In this document: in pieces, positions 1 to 8,912 of the stretch
How the letters are laid out: each line of letters begins with the position of its first letter
How positions within the stretch are numbered: position 1 is the first letter of the stretch
Assembly (NCBI GenBank): GCA_963814975.1
Contig: CAWFFB010000030.1
Span: forward strand, 186,001-250,000
Source of the DNA: CAVUXJ01 sp963814975
Lineage (GTDB): Bacteria; Acidobacteriota; Vicinamibacteria; Vicinamibacterales; CAVVIG01
Direction of reading: 5' to 3'
Length of the DNA: 64,000 nt
The notes under the pieces: model-generated
The model's input: only the letters and a program-made list of their open reading frames with translations
Databases searched by the model: none
What the model was told of the DNA's origin: nothing
Program-made: the position numbers and the translations under genes

Positions 1-2
1 GC

Positions 3-305
3 GTCGTCAACAGTTCGAGACCGCATCACGTGATCTACGGGCGTACTTCGAAAGCCGGCTGCCTGCGTTGGCAACGGTTCGATACTGAACATGCGTGGGA
101 AGGCCTGTTCGCGATCACCGCCGACAGTCTTCCGTATATCGGCCCACACCGACGGTATCCGCGTCACTGGTTCGCCCTCGGCTACGGCGGAAACGGCATG
201 ACTTTCGGGTTCCTGGCGGCTCGCCTGCTGCTGGAGCGATGGCACGGAGTGAAGTCTCGCGATCACGGGTTGTTCGAGTTCGCGCGGTTGCGTAGTAGGC
301 GATGA
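3..305 (+). CDS. FAD-dependent amino-acid oxidoreductase (DadA/DAO family), C-terminal part
   Basis: The reading frame is open from the first bases of the window to a TGA at 303-305, so only the last ~100 codons are present. The segment GLFAITADSLPYIG followed by GYGGNGMTFG matches the C-terminal part of the glycine/D-amino-acid oxidase (DAO) superfamily, where the GxGxxG-like stretch lies against the FAD near the C-terminus. By family, the enzyme oxidatively deaminates a free or N-methylated amino acid. Substrate cannot be inferred from this piece. The first possible start inside the window (GTG at 30) is internal; the real start lies upstream of the window. Confidence 0.75.
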   Translation, partial: VVNSSRPHHVIYGRTSKAGCLRWQRFDTEHAWEGLFAITADSLPYIGPHRRYPRHWFALGYGGNGMTFGFLAARLLLERWHGVKSRDHGLFEFARLRSRR

Positions 306-417
306 CCGGAACTCCAGACATTCGGGTCGGGACAGGCCGCACGCCGTCGACACTTACGCGAAGTGGCGTGACCGCACCCCGCCGGATTGTCGAGTGGCGC
401 GACGGCGGACCAGACTG

Positions 418-567
418 CTGACGATCGCCGGGATCGTTGATCCTGTAGATCCGCTGCCTCGGCGTAAACTGCGCGAGTTCGACCTGCTCGGCGAGCACAG
501 CCAGTTCCTCATCGTCGAGAAGGGCGAAGAGTGGTACTGCTTTGATGATCTGTACGTCGCATGCCAT
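418..567 (-). pseudogene. Truncated cyclic-nucleotide-binding (Crp-type) regulator, N-terminal stub
   Basis: On the minus strand a good ribosome binding site (GGGAG, 6 bases before the ATG at 567) starts a protein of about 50 residues resembling the N-terminus of cNMP-binding domains: a short helix, then LFALLDDEELAVLAEQ and FTPRQRIYRINDPGD, the usual first two beta strands before the phosphate-binding cassette. After DPGD the similarity stops and the frame runs on (to about 115) into sequence antisense to the oxidoreductase. The cassette, the hinge helix and any HTH are missing. I read this as a deletion remnant of a Crp/Fnr-like regulator or a cNMP-gated protein. Confidence 0.6.
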
Positions 568-738
568 CGCTTACTCCCTCACGTGGTTGCCTCGAAGGAC
601 CTCTCGATGCCGCGCTCTCGGTGCAGTGTCATGTCGGGGACCGCGTCGGCGCCGGATGAATAGCTGTCGACGGCATCCTGATAGCCCGCCAGGTGGCGTG
701 GTTGACGAACAGAAGACATCGACTTCGCTCTTGTATAA

Positions 739-984
739 ATGCAGACGGAGACGATGAACAAGATCCACGCAGCTTTCGAGCGAATCGCCTCAGTCGAGTC
801 CGGCGTTTGCGAGGGATGCACCGCGAGATCCCCATGCAACGGTTGCGGGCCGTGCCGTCTGCGATTCTACGTCTGCATGTGCCAGGAAAGGGCCGAAGAG
901 CCGGTCGACCGGCTACTGGATCGGCCGGGTGCGGCCGCTGTTCCCGGAGACTGTGACTTCAGCGGGCGCCAGGATGTAGGCTAA
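739..984 (+). CDS. Small cysteine-rich protein of unknown function
   Basis: An 81-codon ORF with a dense cysteine cluster at residues ~23-48: CEGC, then CNGCGPC, then CMC. The spacing could bind zinc or an iron-sulfur cluster, but I do not recognise the family. There is no clear ribosome binding site before the ATG at 739, and the ORF lies in a decayed stretch between a regulator stub and a broken homospermidine synthase, so it may itself be a fragment or chance ORF. Several competing ORFs overlap it. Confidence 0.3.
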   Translation: MQTETMNKIHAAFERIASVESGVCEGCTARSPCNGCGPCRLRFYVCMCQERAEEPVDRLLDRPGAAAVPGDCDFSGRQDVG

Positions 985-1006
985 TGGTCAGGAGACACCA
1001 AGAGAC

Positions 1007-2525
1007 TTGACATCTACCTGGAATCGCACGCCCTTCGCCGGGCGCCTTCTGATGCTTGGTTGTGGATCGGTCGGCCGCTGCACGCTGCCCCTCGTGGTGC
1101 GGCACATCGACATGCCGCCCGACCGGATCACCGTGATCGACTTCGAGAACGTGCGCCACCTGATCGAAGACTCGCTCGAGGCGGGTGTGGTGTTCAAGCA
1201 GGCCCGCTTGACGAGCGAGAACTACCGGTCGATGCTCTCGGAGCTGGTCGCCCCCGGCGACATCATCGTCGACTTGTCCTGGAACATCGAGACGCACGAC
1301 CTGCTCGAGTGGTGCGGCGACCACGATGTGCGTTACCTCAACACCTCGCTGGAAGAGTGGGATCCCTACGGCGACGTCGAAAACAAGTCTCCCTACGAAC
1401 GGAGCCTGTATTCCCGTCAGATGCGGATCCGCCAGCTGAAGGACCGGCTCAATGCGCGCGGTCGGCCGAGTCCGACCGCGGTGATGGATCATGGCGCGAA
1501 CCCCGGCCTGGTCAGCCACTTCACCAAGCGAGCGCTACTCGAAATTGCTTCATTGATGATCGAGCGAGAACCACCCGGCGGCAACCGGTGTGGATCGAGC
1601 GTCGTTCGAGAAGCTCGTCGCCGATGCCGAAAGTCGAGGGCCGGGGGGCGTTCGCTCGATTGAGCCAGGCGACCGGCACCAAGGTGATCCACATCTCGGA
1701 ACGCGACACGCAGGTGTCGTCGCGGCCGAAGGGCATCAACGAATTCGTCAATACCTGGTCGATCGAAGGCCTCTACGAGGAGGGCACGTCGCCGGCCGAG
1801 CTCGGGTGGGGCACGCACGAGCGCCGGCTTCCCAGGAACGCCCACACGCCGAGTGGCGGGCCGGGCAACCAGATTTTCCTCGCTCAGCCAGGGGTGCGCA
1901 CGCTCGTCCACTCATGGGTCCCGGCCGGTGGTCCGATCATCGGGATGGTCGTCCGCCACGCAGAGTCCTTCACGATCAGCGACCATCTGACGGTGTGGGA
2001 GGACACGATCGAAGGGCGTCGAGCGGTCTACCGCCCCACGGTCCATTACGCCTACATGCCGTGCGACAACGGCATCCTCAGCCTCTACGAGCTGACCATG
2101 CGCAATTTTCAGCTCCAGCCGACGCTGAGAATCATGTCCGACGAGATTACCGACGGGATGGACGAACTCGGCGTCCTGCTGATGGGCCATGCTCTCAACG
2201 CCTGGTGGACCGGGTCGCAGCTGGATATCCACGAGACGCGCACGCTGGTTCCGGGCCAGAACGCCACGACGCTGCAGGTTGCGGCGTCCGTGCTGGGCGG
2301 GTTGGTGTTCATGATTCGGCACCCTCACAAGGGAATCCTCGTCCCGGACGAACTGCCGTTCAGGGAGATCCTGGAGGTGGCGGGTCCGTATCTCGGTCCC
2401 TGTCCGTCGGTTCAGACCGACTGGACGCCGCTGGCCAGCCGGTCGCGTCTTTTCGCCAGATGGGGGCTCCGGCAGTGGCCGAAGAAGATCTGTGGCAATT
2501 TGCCAGTTTCGTCGTCGAACCGTGA
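1007..2525 (+). pseudogene. Homospermidine synthase, copy 1, frameshifted
   Basis: Homospermidine synthase joins two putrescines (NAD-dependent) to sym-homospermidine. The N-terminal Rossmann part is in frame 2 (LLMLGCGSVGRCTLP near 1050, then DHGANPGLVSHFTK near 1490). The frame then moves to frame 3 at ~1570-1590 (SFEKLVADAE), to frame 1 at ~1640 next to a six-G run (KVIHISERDTQ, NEFVNTWSIEG, ELGWGTHE), and back to frame 3 at ~2440-2475 (DLWQFASFVVEP, stop at 2525). Family signatures survive along the full length, and I saw no in-frame stop apart from those created by the shifts. Each shift is one base and at least two lie near homopolymers, so sequencing error is possible. A second copy starts 1.5 kb downstream. 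Confidence 0.8.
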
Positions 2526-2682
2526 CAGGTTCGTTACTTGACGCGTACCACCGGTCGAGCAAATACTCCACGCTGGCGAGCGACTTCAGCCAGCCCAGGC
2601 TCAGGGTGTCGGTCCGCTCGATCGCAGCCCTGATAACCCTCGACGAACCGGCGGTCCTTTTCGACGCCGCTCCGGCTGAGAC

Positions 2683-3967
2683 GTGAAACTGACCGATCTG
2701 CGGGGCATCCTGCAGTACATTCCGCAGTTCCGCGAGAAGACGTTCATCCTGGCGATTGACGGCGCCATCGTCACGGACGACAACTTCGCGACGCTGTTGC
2801 TGGACGTGGCGCTGCTCTGGTCGCTGAACATCCGCGATCGTGCTGGTCCACGGCGCCTCGGCCCAGATTCACTCGCTCGCCGAGGAGCAGCAGATCACCG
2901 CTTCGGATTTCGACGGCGCCGGCGTCACGGATGCGCCGACGTTGAAGCTGGCGCTGACCGCCGCCAACCGTCTCACTCACGAGATTCTCGAAGGCCTGTC
3001 GGCCAACGACCTGCGCGCCGCCTGACACGAACGTGATCATCGCCCACCCGCTGGGCATCATTCAGGGCGTCGACCATCTATTCACCGGTAAGGTCGAGCG
3101 CGTGGACACCGAGTTCCTGCAGACGCTGCTCACGCAGGGTGTCGTCCCGGTCATTCCGCCACTGGGATTTGACGGCGACGGCAAGACGTATCGGGTGAAT
3201 TCCGACGGCGTCGCGGTGGCGGTTGCGGAACAACTCAAGGCGATCAAGTTGATCTTCGTCACGTCAGCCGACGGCCTGGTGTACCGTGGCCAGCTGATCC
3301 GACAGATGCCCGTGGCCGAGCTGAGCACGCTGTTGCGCGACGACACCGCCGGATTTGCGCCGGAGATGCTCTCGAAGGCGCAGCACGCGGCAGCGGCGTG
3401 CCATGCCGGGGTGCCGCGCGCCCATGTCATCAACGGCAGCCTGGAAGAAGGCCTGCTCGGGCGAGGTGTTCTCCAACCACGGCCTCGGGACGTTGATCTA
3501 TGCGAACGAATACGAGGACATCCGGCCAGCCAAGAAGAAGGACGTGCGGGCGATCCAGTTGTTGACCAAGCACGGCGTCGAGGCAGACGAGTTGCTGAAG
3601 CGCAGCAGGGCGATGATTGAAAAGAGCCTCGACGACTACTTCATCTTCGAAATCGACAAGAATCCGATCGCCTGCGTCGCCCTTCACGTCTACCCAGAAC
3701 AGAACAAGGGGGAGCTGGCCTGCCTGTACGTCAGTTCCCTGCACGAGAATCAGGGCATCGGCCGCAAGTTGATCCAGTTCGTGGAGAATAGGGCGCGACG
3801 ACTGGGCTTGCAGCCAGTTGCTGGCGCTCTCGACGCAGGCGTTCACCTATTTTCAGTCCAAGGGGAATTTCGTTGAAGGCAGGCCCGACGATCTGCCGCC
3901 GGCGCGCCGCGAGAAGTACGAGCAGAGCGGCCGGAATTCGAAAATTCTCGTCAAGTACCTCAGGTGA
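2683..3967 (+). pseudogene. argA: N-acetylglutamate synthase (ArgA type: kinase-fold plus GNAT), frameshifted
   Basis: ArgA-type enzymes acetylate glutamate with acetyl-CoA, the first step to ornithine. The start is ATG 2683 (LRGILQYIPQFREKTFILAIDGAIV, the typical N-terminus). The amino-acid-kinase-like domain runs to ~3450 through frames 1, 2 and 3 (LVHGASAQIH near 2840; NVIIAHPLGIIQG near 3035; FVTSADGLVYRG near 3255). A further shift near 3465, at a GGG, puts the GNAT domain in frame 1 (KKDVRAIQLL, ACLYVSSLHENQGIG at ~3720-3765). A last shift near 3815 gives the end (LLALSTQAFTYFQSKGNF, stop at 3965-3967). At least four indels break the gene. It lies between two homospermidine synthase copies on the same strand. 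Confidence 0.78.
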
Positions 3968-3985
3968 CGAAGGAGCGCAAATCGG

Positions 3986-5456
3986 ATGCTGACCTTTTCC
4001 AACCGAATCGTGTTCGTTGGTTTCGGGGCCGTCGCGCGATGCACGCTACCCATCCTGCTGCGCCTCGTCAAGGTCGATCCGAAGCGCATCACCATCATGG
4101 AGTTCGACCCGGACGAAGCCGGCGCTCAGGCCCTGGATCGAACGCGGCATGACCTTCATCGAGGACCGCGTCATGCCGGAGAACATGGACGCGCTCCTCG
4201 AGCGCGCATCTGTCGGCCGGCGACCTCCTGATCGACCTGGCCTGGAACATCGACTGCGTGCGAGATCGTCCAGTGGTGCCACGACCACGGCGTGCTGTAC
4301 ATCAACACGTCGGTGGAGCTATGGGATCCGTACGCCGGGTCAGGCAACAAGCACCCGACCGAGCGGACGCTTTACTGGCGGCACATGAACCTGCGGCGGA
4401 TGATCGCCTCGTGGAAGGAGCCCGGCCCCACGGCGGTGATCGAGCATGGCGCCAACCCGGGTCTGATCAGCCACTTCACCAAGCAGGCGCTGCTGGACAT
4501 TGCGGAGCGGGCCCTGGCGGACACAGAAGTTCGGTCGGCGCTCAGGCGGAGCAGCATCGCGCATCACGCCGGCCGCGCGTGGAGTTCAACCACCTGGCGC
4601 ACCGAGCTGGGCGTCAAGGTGATTCATTGCAGCGAACGCGACACGCAGATCACCGATCGTCCGAAGGAGGTCGACGAGTTCGTCAACACCTGGAGCGTCG
4701 AGGGATTCCGCGAGGAAGGAACGACGACGGCCGAGATGGGCTGGGGCACGCACGAAAAGGAACTGCCGCCGCTGGCGCTTCGAGCACCAGGACGGTCCCA
4801 GGAGCCAGATCTGCCTGGCGCGCATGGGCATCAACACGCTACGTGGCGAGCTGGGTGCCGCCGGACCACCACATCGTCGGCATGGTCGTCCGCCACGGCG
4901 AGGCGTTCACGATCACCGAGAAGCTGACCGTCTGGGAGGACGGCAAGCCGTCTACCGCCCGACGGTGCACTACGCGTATTGTCCATGCGACTGCGCGATC
5001 GCGTCGCTCTACGAGCTGCGCGGCCGCGACTACGACCTGCAGACGCGGATCCGCATCATGACGGACGAGATCACGGGCGGCGCCGACATCCTGGGCGCCC
5101 TGCTGATGGGTCACCCGTATCAGTCGTGGTGGTGCGGTTCCGACCTCGACATCGAAGAGTCCCGCCGGCTGGTGCCGCATCAGAACGCCACGACGATGCA
5201 GGTGGCCATCTCCGTCGTCGCCGCCTGCATGTGGATGCTGGAGAACCCGCGGCGGGGACTGTGCGTGCCCGACGACCTGCCGCATGACTACGTCCTGGAG
5301 ATCAGCAAGCCCTATCTGGGCAGGTTCCTCTCGGTCCCTTCGGACTGGAATCCGCTGAAGCACTACTCAAACGTCTTCCACAGCTTCAATCGTCCGCAGC
5401 TCGATCCGTCCGACCCCTGGCAGTTCAAGAATTTCCTAATCACTGAGGGAGACTAG
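3986..5456 (+). pseudogene. Homospermidine synthase, copy 2, frameshifted
   Basis: Second full-length homologue of the enzyme at 1007-2525. It starts at ATG 3986 after GGAG (about 3971). Segments: IVFVGFGAVARCTLP (frame 2), GMTFIEDRVMPENMDAL (frame 3, ~4150), LLIDLAWNIDC (~4225-4257), YINTSVELWDPYAG and HGANPGLISHFTK (frame 2), QHRASRRPRVEFNHLA (frame 1, ~4550), VKVIHCSERDTQITD (frame 2), HHIVGMVVRHGEAF (frame 1, ~4870), then VYRPTVHYAYCPCD to the TAG at 5454-5456 (frame 3). That is at least six shifts, yet conserved family motifs are kept. The C-terminal third (~4960-5456) is uninterrupted. The stop overlaps the GTG start of the decarboxylase by one base, so the two were translationally coupled. 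Confidence 0.8.
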
Positions 5457-6590
5457 TGGACGAGCGAACATTGCTTCGGCTGACCAGGATGCACGGCACC
5501 CCGCTGGTGGTCGTCGACCACAAGGTGCTGCGTGACAACTATGCGGAGTTCCGTCAGTACATTCCGCGCGCCCAGGTCTACTACGCGGTCAAGGCCAACA
5601 GCGCGCCGGAGATCGTGCGGACCTTCTATGAAGCAGGCGCCAGCTTCGACGTTGCGAGCGTCGCCGAGTTCCTGTGCGTTCACGAGAACGTGAAGGACCA
5701 GCCGGATGAGCAGCGACAGGCGTTCATCTGGGATCGGGTCATCTACGCGAACCCGATCAAGGCGATCGAGACACTCGCGCAGCTGGATCAGTACAAGCCG
5801 CTCGTCACTTACGACAACCACGAGGAGGTCATCAAGATCGCCCGGCACGCGCCACATGCCGGCCTCGTGCTGCGGCTGCGCGTGCCCAACACCGGTTCCA
5901 TGGTCGAACTGTCGAGCAAGTTCGGAGCGCTGCCCGGTGAAGCCGTGGACCTGATCGCGTTCGCGCACAACAACAAGCTCGAAGTCGAGGGGTTGAGCTT
6001 CCACGTCGGCAGCCAGTGCACCAACGTCCAGAACTACATCCAGGCGCTGCATCTGGCTTCGGGCGTCTTCCAGGAAGCGAAAGCCCGCGGCTTCGAGCTC
6101 AAGCTGCTCGACATCGGCGGCGGCTTCCCGGCTCATTACGACGACACCGTCCCCGCGCTTCAAGCAGCTGGCCCGGGCGATCAACCCCGAAGTGGACCGC
6201 CTGTTTCCGCTGCCGATCGAAATCCTCGCGGAACCAGGACGGTTCCTGGTGGCCTCTGCCGCCACCGCGGTGGCCCAGATCATCGGCAAGACCGTCCGCG
6301 GCGGCAAGCTGTGCTACTACCTTGACGACGGCGTGTATCACACCTTCAGCGGCGTGATTTTCGACCACTGTCAGTATCCGATGAAGAGTTTCAAGAAGGG
6401 GCCGACGCAAATCTGTTCCGTCTTCGGTCCAACCTGCGACGCCCTCGACACGATCAGCCTGGCGGAGCAGCTGCCCGATCTGGATCTCGGGGACTTCGTC
6501 TACGCTCCGAACATCGGCGCGTACTCAGCGGCCAGCAGCACCTCCTTCAACGGTTTCCCGCCCGCGCGCATCGTGCACGTGAATCAGTGA
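5456..6590 (+). pseudogene. Fold-III PLP ornithine/lysine-type decarboxylase, single frameshift
   Basis: Alanine-racemase-fold PLP decarboxylase (eukaryotic ODC-like, the bacterial Orn/Lys decarboxylase group), predicted to make putrescine or cadaverine. The PLP lysine is in YYAVKANS (about residue 45). HVGSQCTN and LLDIGGGFP follow in frame 2. One shift near 6155-6165 moves the rest to frame 3: LPIEILAEPGRFLV, then FGPTCDALD, which holds the cysteine-aspartate pair completing the active site across the dimer. The end NGFPP...IVHVNQ is intact (stop 6588-6590). The GTG start at 5456 overlaps the upstream stop. The product feeds homospermidine synthase, which fits the gene order. With only one indel it would be functional if that base is a sequencing error. 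Confidence 0.82.
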
Positions 6591-6856
6591 TCGCGTGAGC
6601 CGGCGACGCGCGCGCGCCGCGAATGGTCGCGTCCGGGGTCCAGCACGGTCCTGCCGGCTTAGAAGGCGCTGGCCGATGGCTTCCACAAGACCCACCCCTC
6701 GGTGAAAGTGTCGTCGATCTTCGAAAGCAGAGGGTGGGGCCGCGGACGCCTACCGTGAAGAGGATCGGGTAAGAACGCGCTGGTGCGTTGATGTTCGAGG
6801 TGCCTGGTGGCGCTCGGCGCCCTGCAGCCGGCCGTCGGGGCCGCTTGTTTCTGCTC

Positions 6857-8545
6857 CTACCGCGCTTTCGTGAGAGCGGTGTCGACGATCCTCTGAGCGT
6901 CGCTCTGAATCCGACGAAGGTGCGGTTCGCCCCGGAAGCTCTCCGCGTAGATCTTGTAGATCTCCTCGGTGCCGGACGGTCTTGCCGCGAACCAGCCGCT
7001 GTCGGCGATCACCTTGACGCCGCCAATAGGATGACCATTGCCAGGAGCGGTTGTCAGCACGGCTCGAATCGGGTCGCCGGCAAGCTCGCCCTGGATGGCG
7101 TCCGGGGAGAGGGCGGCCAGCGCCGCCTTCTGAGCGTGGGTGGCTGGAGCATCGATCCTCTCGTAGGCGAAATCGCCAAACTCACGCGTCAGCTCACGGT
7201 ACATCTCGCCCGGATCGCGGCCCTCGCGGGCAGTCATCTCCGCGGCGAGCAAGGCCGCCGCAATGCCGTCCTTGTCGGTCGTCCAGAGCGTTCCATCGCG
7301 ACGCAGCAGCGTCGCGCCTGCGCTCTCCTCGCCGACGAACCCCAGCGAGCCTTCGAGCAGGCCGTCGACAAACCACTTGAAGCCAACCGGGACCTCGTAC
7401 ACTGTTCGTCCACGTTCGGCGGCCACGCGATCGATCATGCTGCTCGACACCACGGTCTTGCCCACGGCAGCCGTCCCGCTCCAGGCCGGTCGGTTCGAAA
7501 ACAGATAGCGAATGCACACGGCCAGATAGTGATTGGGAGGCATCAGGCCGGCGGTTCCCGCGACGATACCGTGCCGGTCGTGGTCGGTGTCGCACGCAAA
7601 CGCCACATCGAAGCGGTCCTTCAGGGCGACCAGTGAACGCATCGCGTAGGGGGACGATGGGTCCATACGGATGCGACCGTCCCAGTCCACATCCATGAAG
7701 CGAAACGTTGCATCGACCTGCGTGCTGGTCACGGTCAGGTTCAAACCGTACCGCTCGGCGATCGCTCCCCAGTAGTTCACCCCCGCGCCGCCGAGCGGGT
7801 CAACCGCCAGCCTCAGGCCGGCGCTGGCGGCTGCGGCGAGATCCACCACGGATGCGAGGTCCGCGACGTACGCGTTCAGAAAGTCGTGGCGTCGCGTCGT
7901 GGCCGCACGCAGCGCCGCCGCGTACGGCGTGCGTCGCACCCCTGTGAGGCCCTCGCCGAGAAGGGCGTTGGCCTCCCGTTCGATGAAAGACGTGACGTCG
8001 TCGTTGGCCGGACCCCCATGCGGAGGGTTGTACCTGAACCCGCCATCGGCGGGCGGGTTGTGGGAGGGGGTGATCACGATCCCATCGGCCAGGCCGCTCT
8101 TCCGGCCGCGGTTGAAGGTCAGGATCGCATGGGACACCGCCGGCGTCGGCGTGTAGTCGTCGTTGACGGCGATGCACACGGTCACGCCGTTGGCGGTCAA
8201 GACCTCCAGGGCGCTGCGGTAGGCCGGCTCCGACAAGGCGTGCGTGTCGATGCCCAGGAACAACGGACCGTCAATGCCTTTGAGCGATCGATACCGGCAG
8301 ATGGACTGCGTGATGGCGAGAACGTGCCACTCGTTGAAACCACCGGTGAGAGAAGACCCGCGGTGGCCTGACGTGCCAAAGCGGACCCGGTGTTCCGGAT
8401 TCGAGGGGTCACGTGGTTCCGTGTAGTAGGCGGCTACCAGGCGCGGGATGCTCACCAGGGTCGCGGGGTCCGGCGCCTTGCCGGCCAGCGGGCTGATGCG
8501 CCCCGCCTGCTCCGGGAGGTTAGACCCCCTGGCTTGCGTCGTCAT
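6857..8545 (-). CDS. pgm: Phosphoglucomutase (alpha-D-glucose-specific)
   Basis: Interconverts glucose 1-phosphate and glucose 6-phosphate in the cytoplasm. The 562 residues match the E. coli Pgm type (~546). The phosphoserine loop TPSHNPP is at residues 159-165 (catalytic Ser161), the Mg loop DTDHDRHG at 319-326 and the sugar-specificity loop GEESAG at 405-410; the N-terminal RFGTSGHRG is also present at ~56-63. The C-terminal phosphate-binding SGTEEIYKIYAES is complete. The ATG at 8545 is the only sensible start. It stands alone, convergent with the polyamine island and divergent from the aminotransferase operon, with 367 bp between the two start codons. Confidence 0.96.
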   Translation of the reverse strand: MTTQARGSNLPEQAGRISPLAGKAPDPATLVSIPRLVAAYYTEPRDPSNPEHRVRFGTSGHRGSSLTGGFNEWHVLAITQSICRYRSLKGIDGPLFLGIDTHALSEPAYRSALEVLTANGVTVCIAVNDDYTPTPAVSHAILTFNRGRKSGLADGIVITPSHNPPADGGFRYNPPHGGPANDDVTSFIEREANALLGEGLTGVRRTPYAAALRAATTRRHDFLNAYVADLASVVDLAAAASAGLRLAVDPLGGAGVNYWGAIAERYGLNLTVTSTQVDATFRFMDVDWDGRIRMDPSSPYAMRSLVALKDRFDVAFACDTDHDRHGIVAGTAGLMPPNHYLAVCIRYLFSNRPAWSGTAAVGKTVVSSSMIDRVAAERGRTVYEVPVGFKWFVDGLLEGSLGFVGEESAGATLLRRDGTLWTTDKDGIAAALLAAEMTAREGRDPGEMYRELTREFGDFAYERIDAPATHAQKAALAALSPDAIQGELAGDPIRAVLTTAPGNGHPIGGVKVIADSGWFAARPSGTEEIYKIYAESFRGEPHLRRIQSDAQRIVDTALTKAR

Positions 8546-8844
8546 GATCCCGGCTCCTGCGGTGATGAGTGATGCAGATGCGCAACTGCCGATCGATCAG
8601 CCGATCGCTCTGGGTGCTCACGGCACGGGACAGGGCCGGGCGTGCCAGATGTCGGACGCGTATCGTGAATCGTGCGGTCGCTCGAGAATCTGCCGCTCGA
8701 GGCCATGTTGAGAATCGCCTTTCCCGACCACGGGTCCCGATCATCATAAGGCCGCGACGCGAACCTGGATGTTCGCGCAGGCGGTGAGATCGACCAGGTC
8801 GGGAAGTAACACTACCTTATCCGGCTCTGACGCTGGCAAGGGGG

Positions 8845-8863
8845 AAGCCTCGCATCGAGGCTT
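8845..8863 (+). promoter_or_regulatory. Perfect 8-3-8 inverted repeat in the aminotransferase leader
   Basis: AAGCCTCG-CAT-CGAGGCTT is a perfect 8-bp stem with a 3-base loop, 49 bases before the ATG at 8913. It is not followed by a T run, so a plain intrinsic terminator is unlikely. It could be an operator or a leader hairpin. Its last two bases are shared with the next inverted repeat. Confidence 0.5.
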
Positions 8864-8875
8864 ACACCTGTGTAA
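8862..8875 (+). promoter_or_regulatory. TTACAC-N2-GTGTAA operator-like palindrome
   Basis: TTACAC-CT-GTGTAA has perfect 6-bp arms with a 2-base spacer, the size of a dimeric HTH regulator site. It lies 37 bases before the aminotransferase start and abuts the 8-3-8 hairpin. A half-site-like GGGTTACAG follows at 8881-8889. No regulator gene lies next to the operon, so the binding protein is unknown. Confidence 0.5.
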
Positions 8876-8912
8876 ACAGCGGGTTACAGGCAACCGGATA
8901 GGCTACGATTGG

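Larger units (their letters stand above)
8546..8912. promoter_or_regulatory. Divergent control region between pgm and the aminotransferase operon
   Basis: This 367-bp intergenic stretch must hold the promoters of pgm (minus) and of the five-gene operon (plus). I cannot place a confident -35/-10 pair. The right-hand end carries two adjoining inverted repeats (8845-8863 and 8862-8875), annotated separately, about 40-70 bases before the aminotransferase ATG, which would lie in its 5' leader or at its promoter. Confidence 0.5.

Noticed and set aside
394..663. Plus-strand ORF of 89 codons opposite the cNMP-binding stub
   Set aside because: The minus strand has the family match and the good ribosome binding site; the plus frame is its shadow.
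4258..5061. 267-codon plus-strand ORF within the second homospermidine synthase
   Set aside because: Only parts of it match the family; it is one of three frames through which the broken gene passes.
6598..6659. Inverted repeat AGCCGGC...GCCGGCT after the decarboxylase, as terminator
   Set aside because: The 7-bp arms are separated by about 48 bases and have no T tail, too weak to call.
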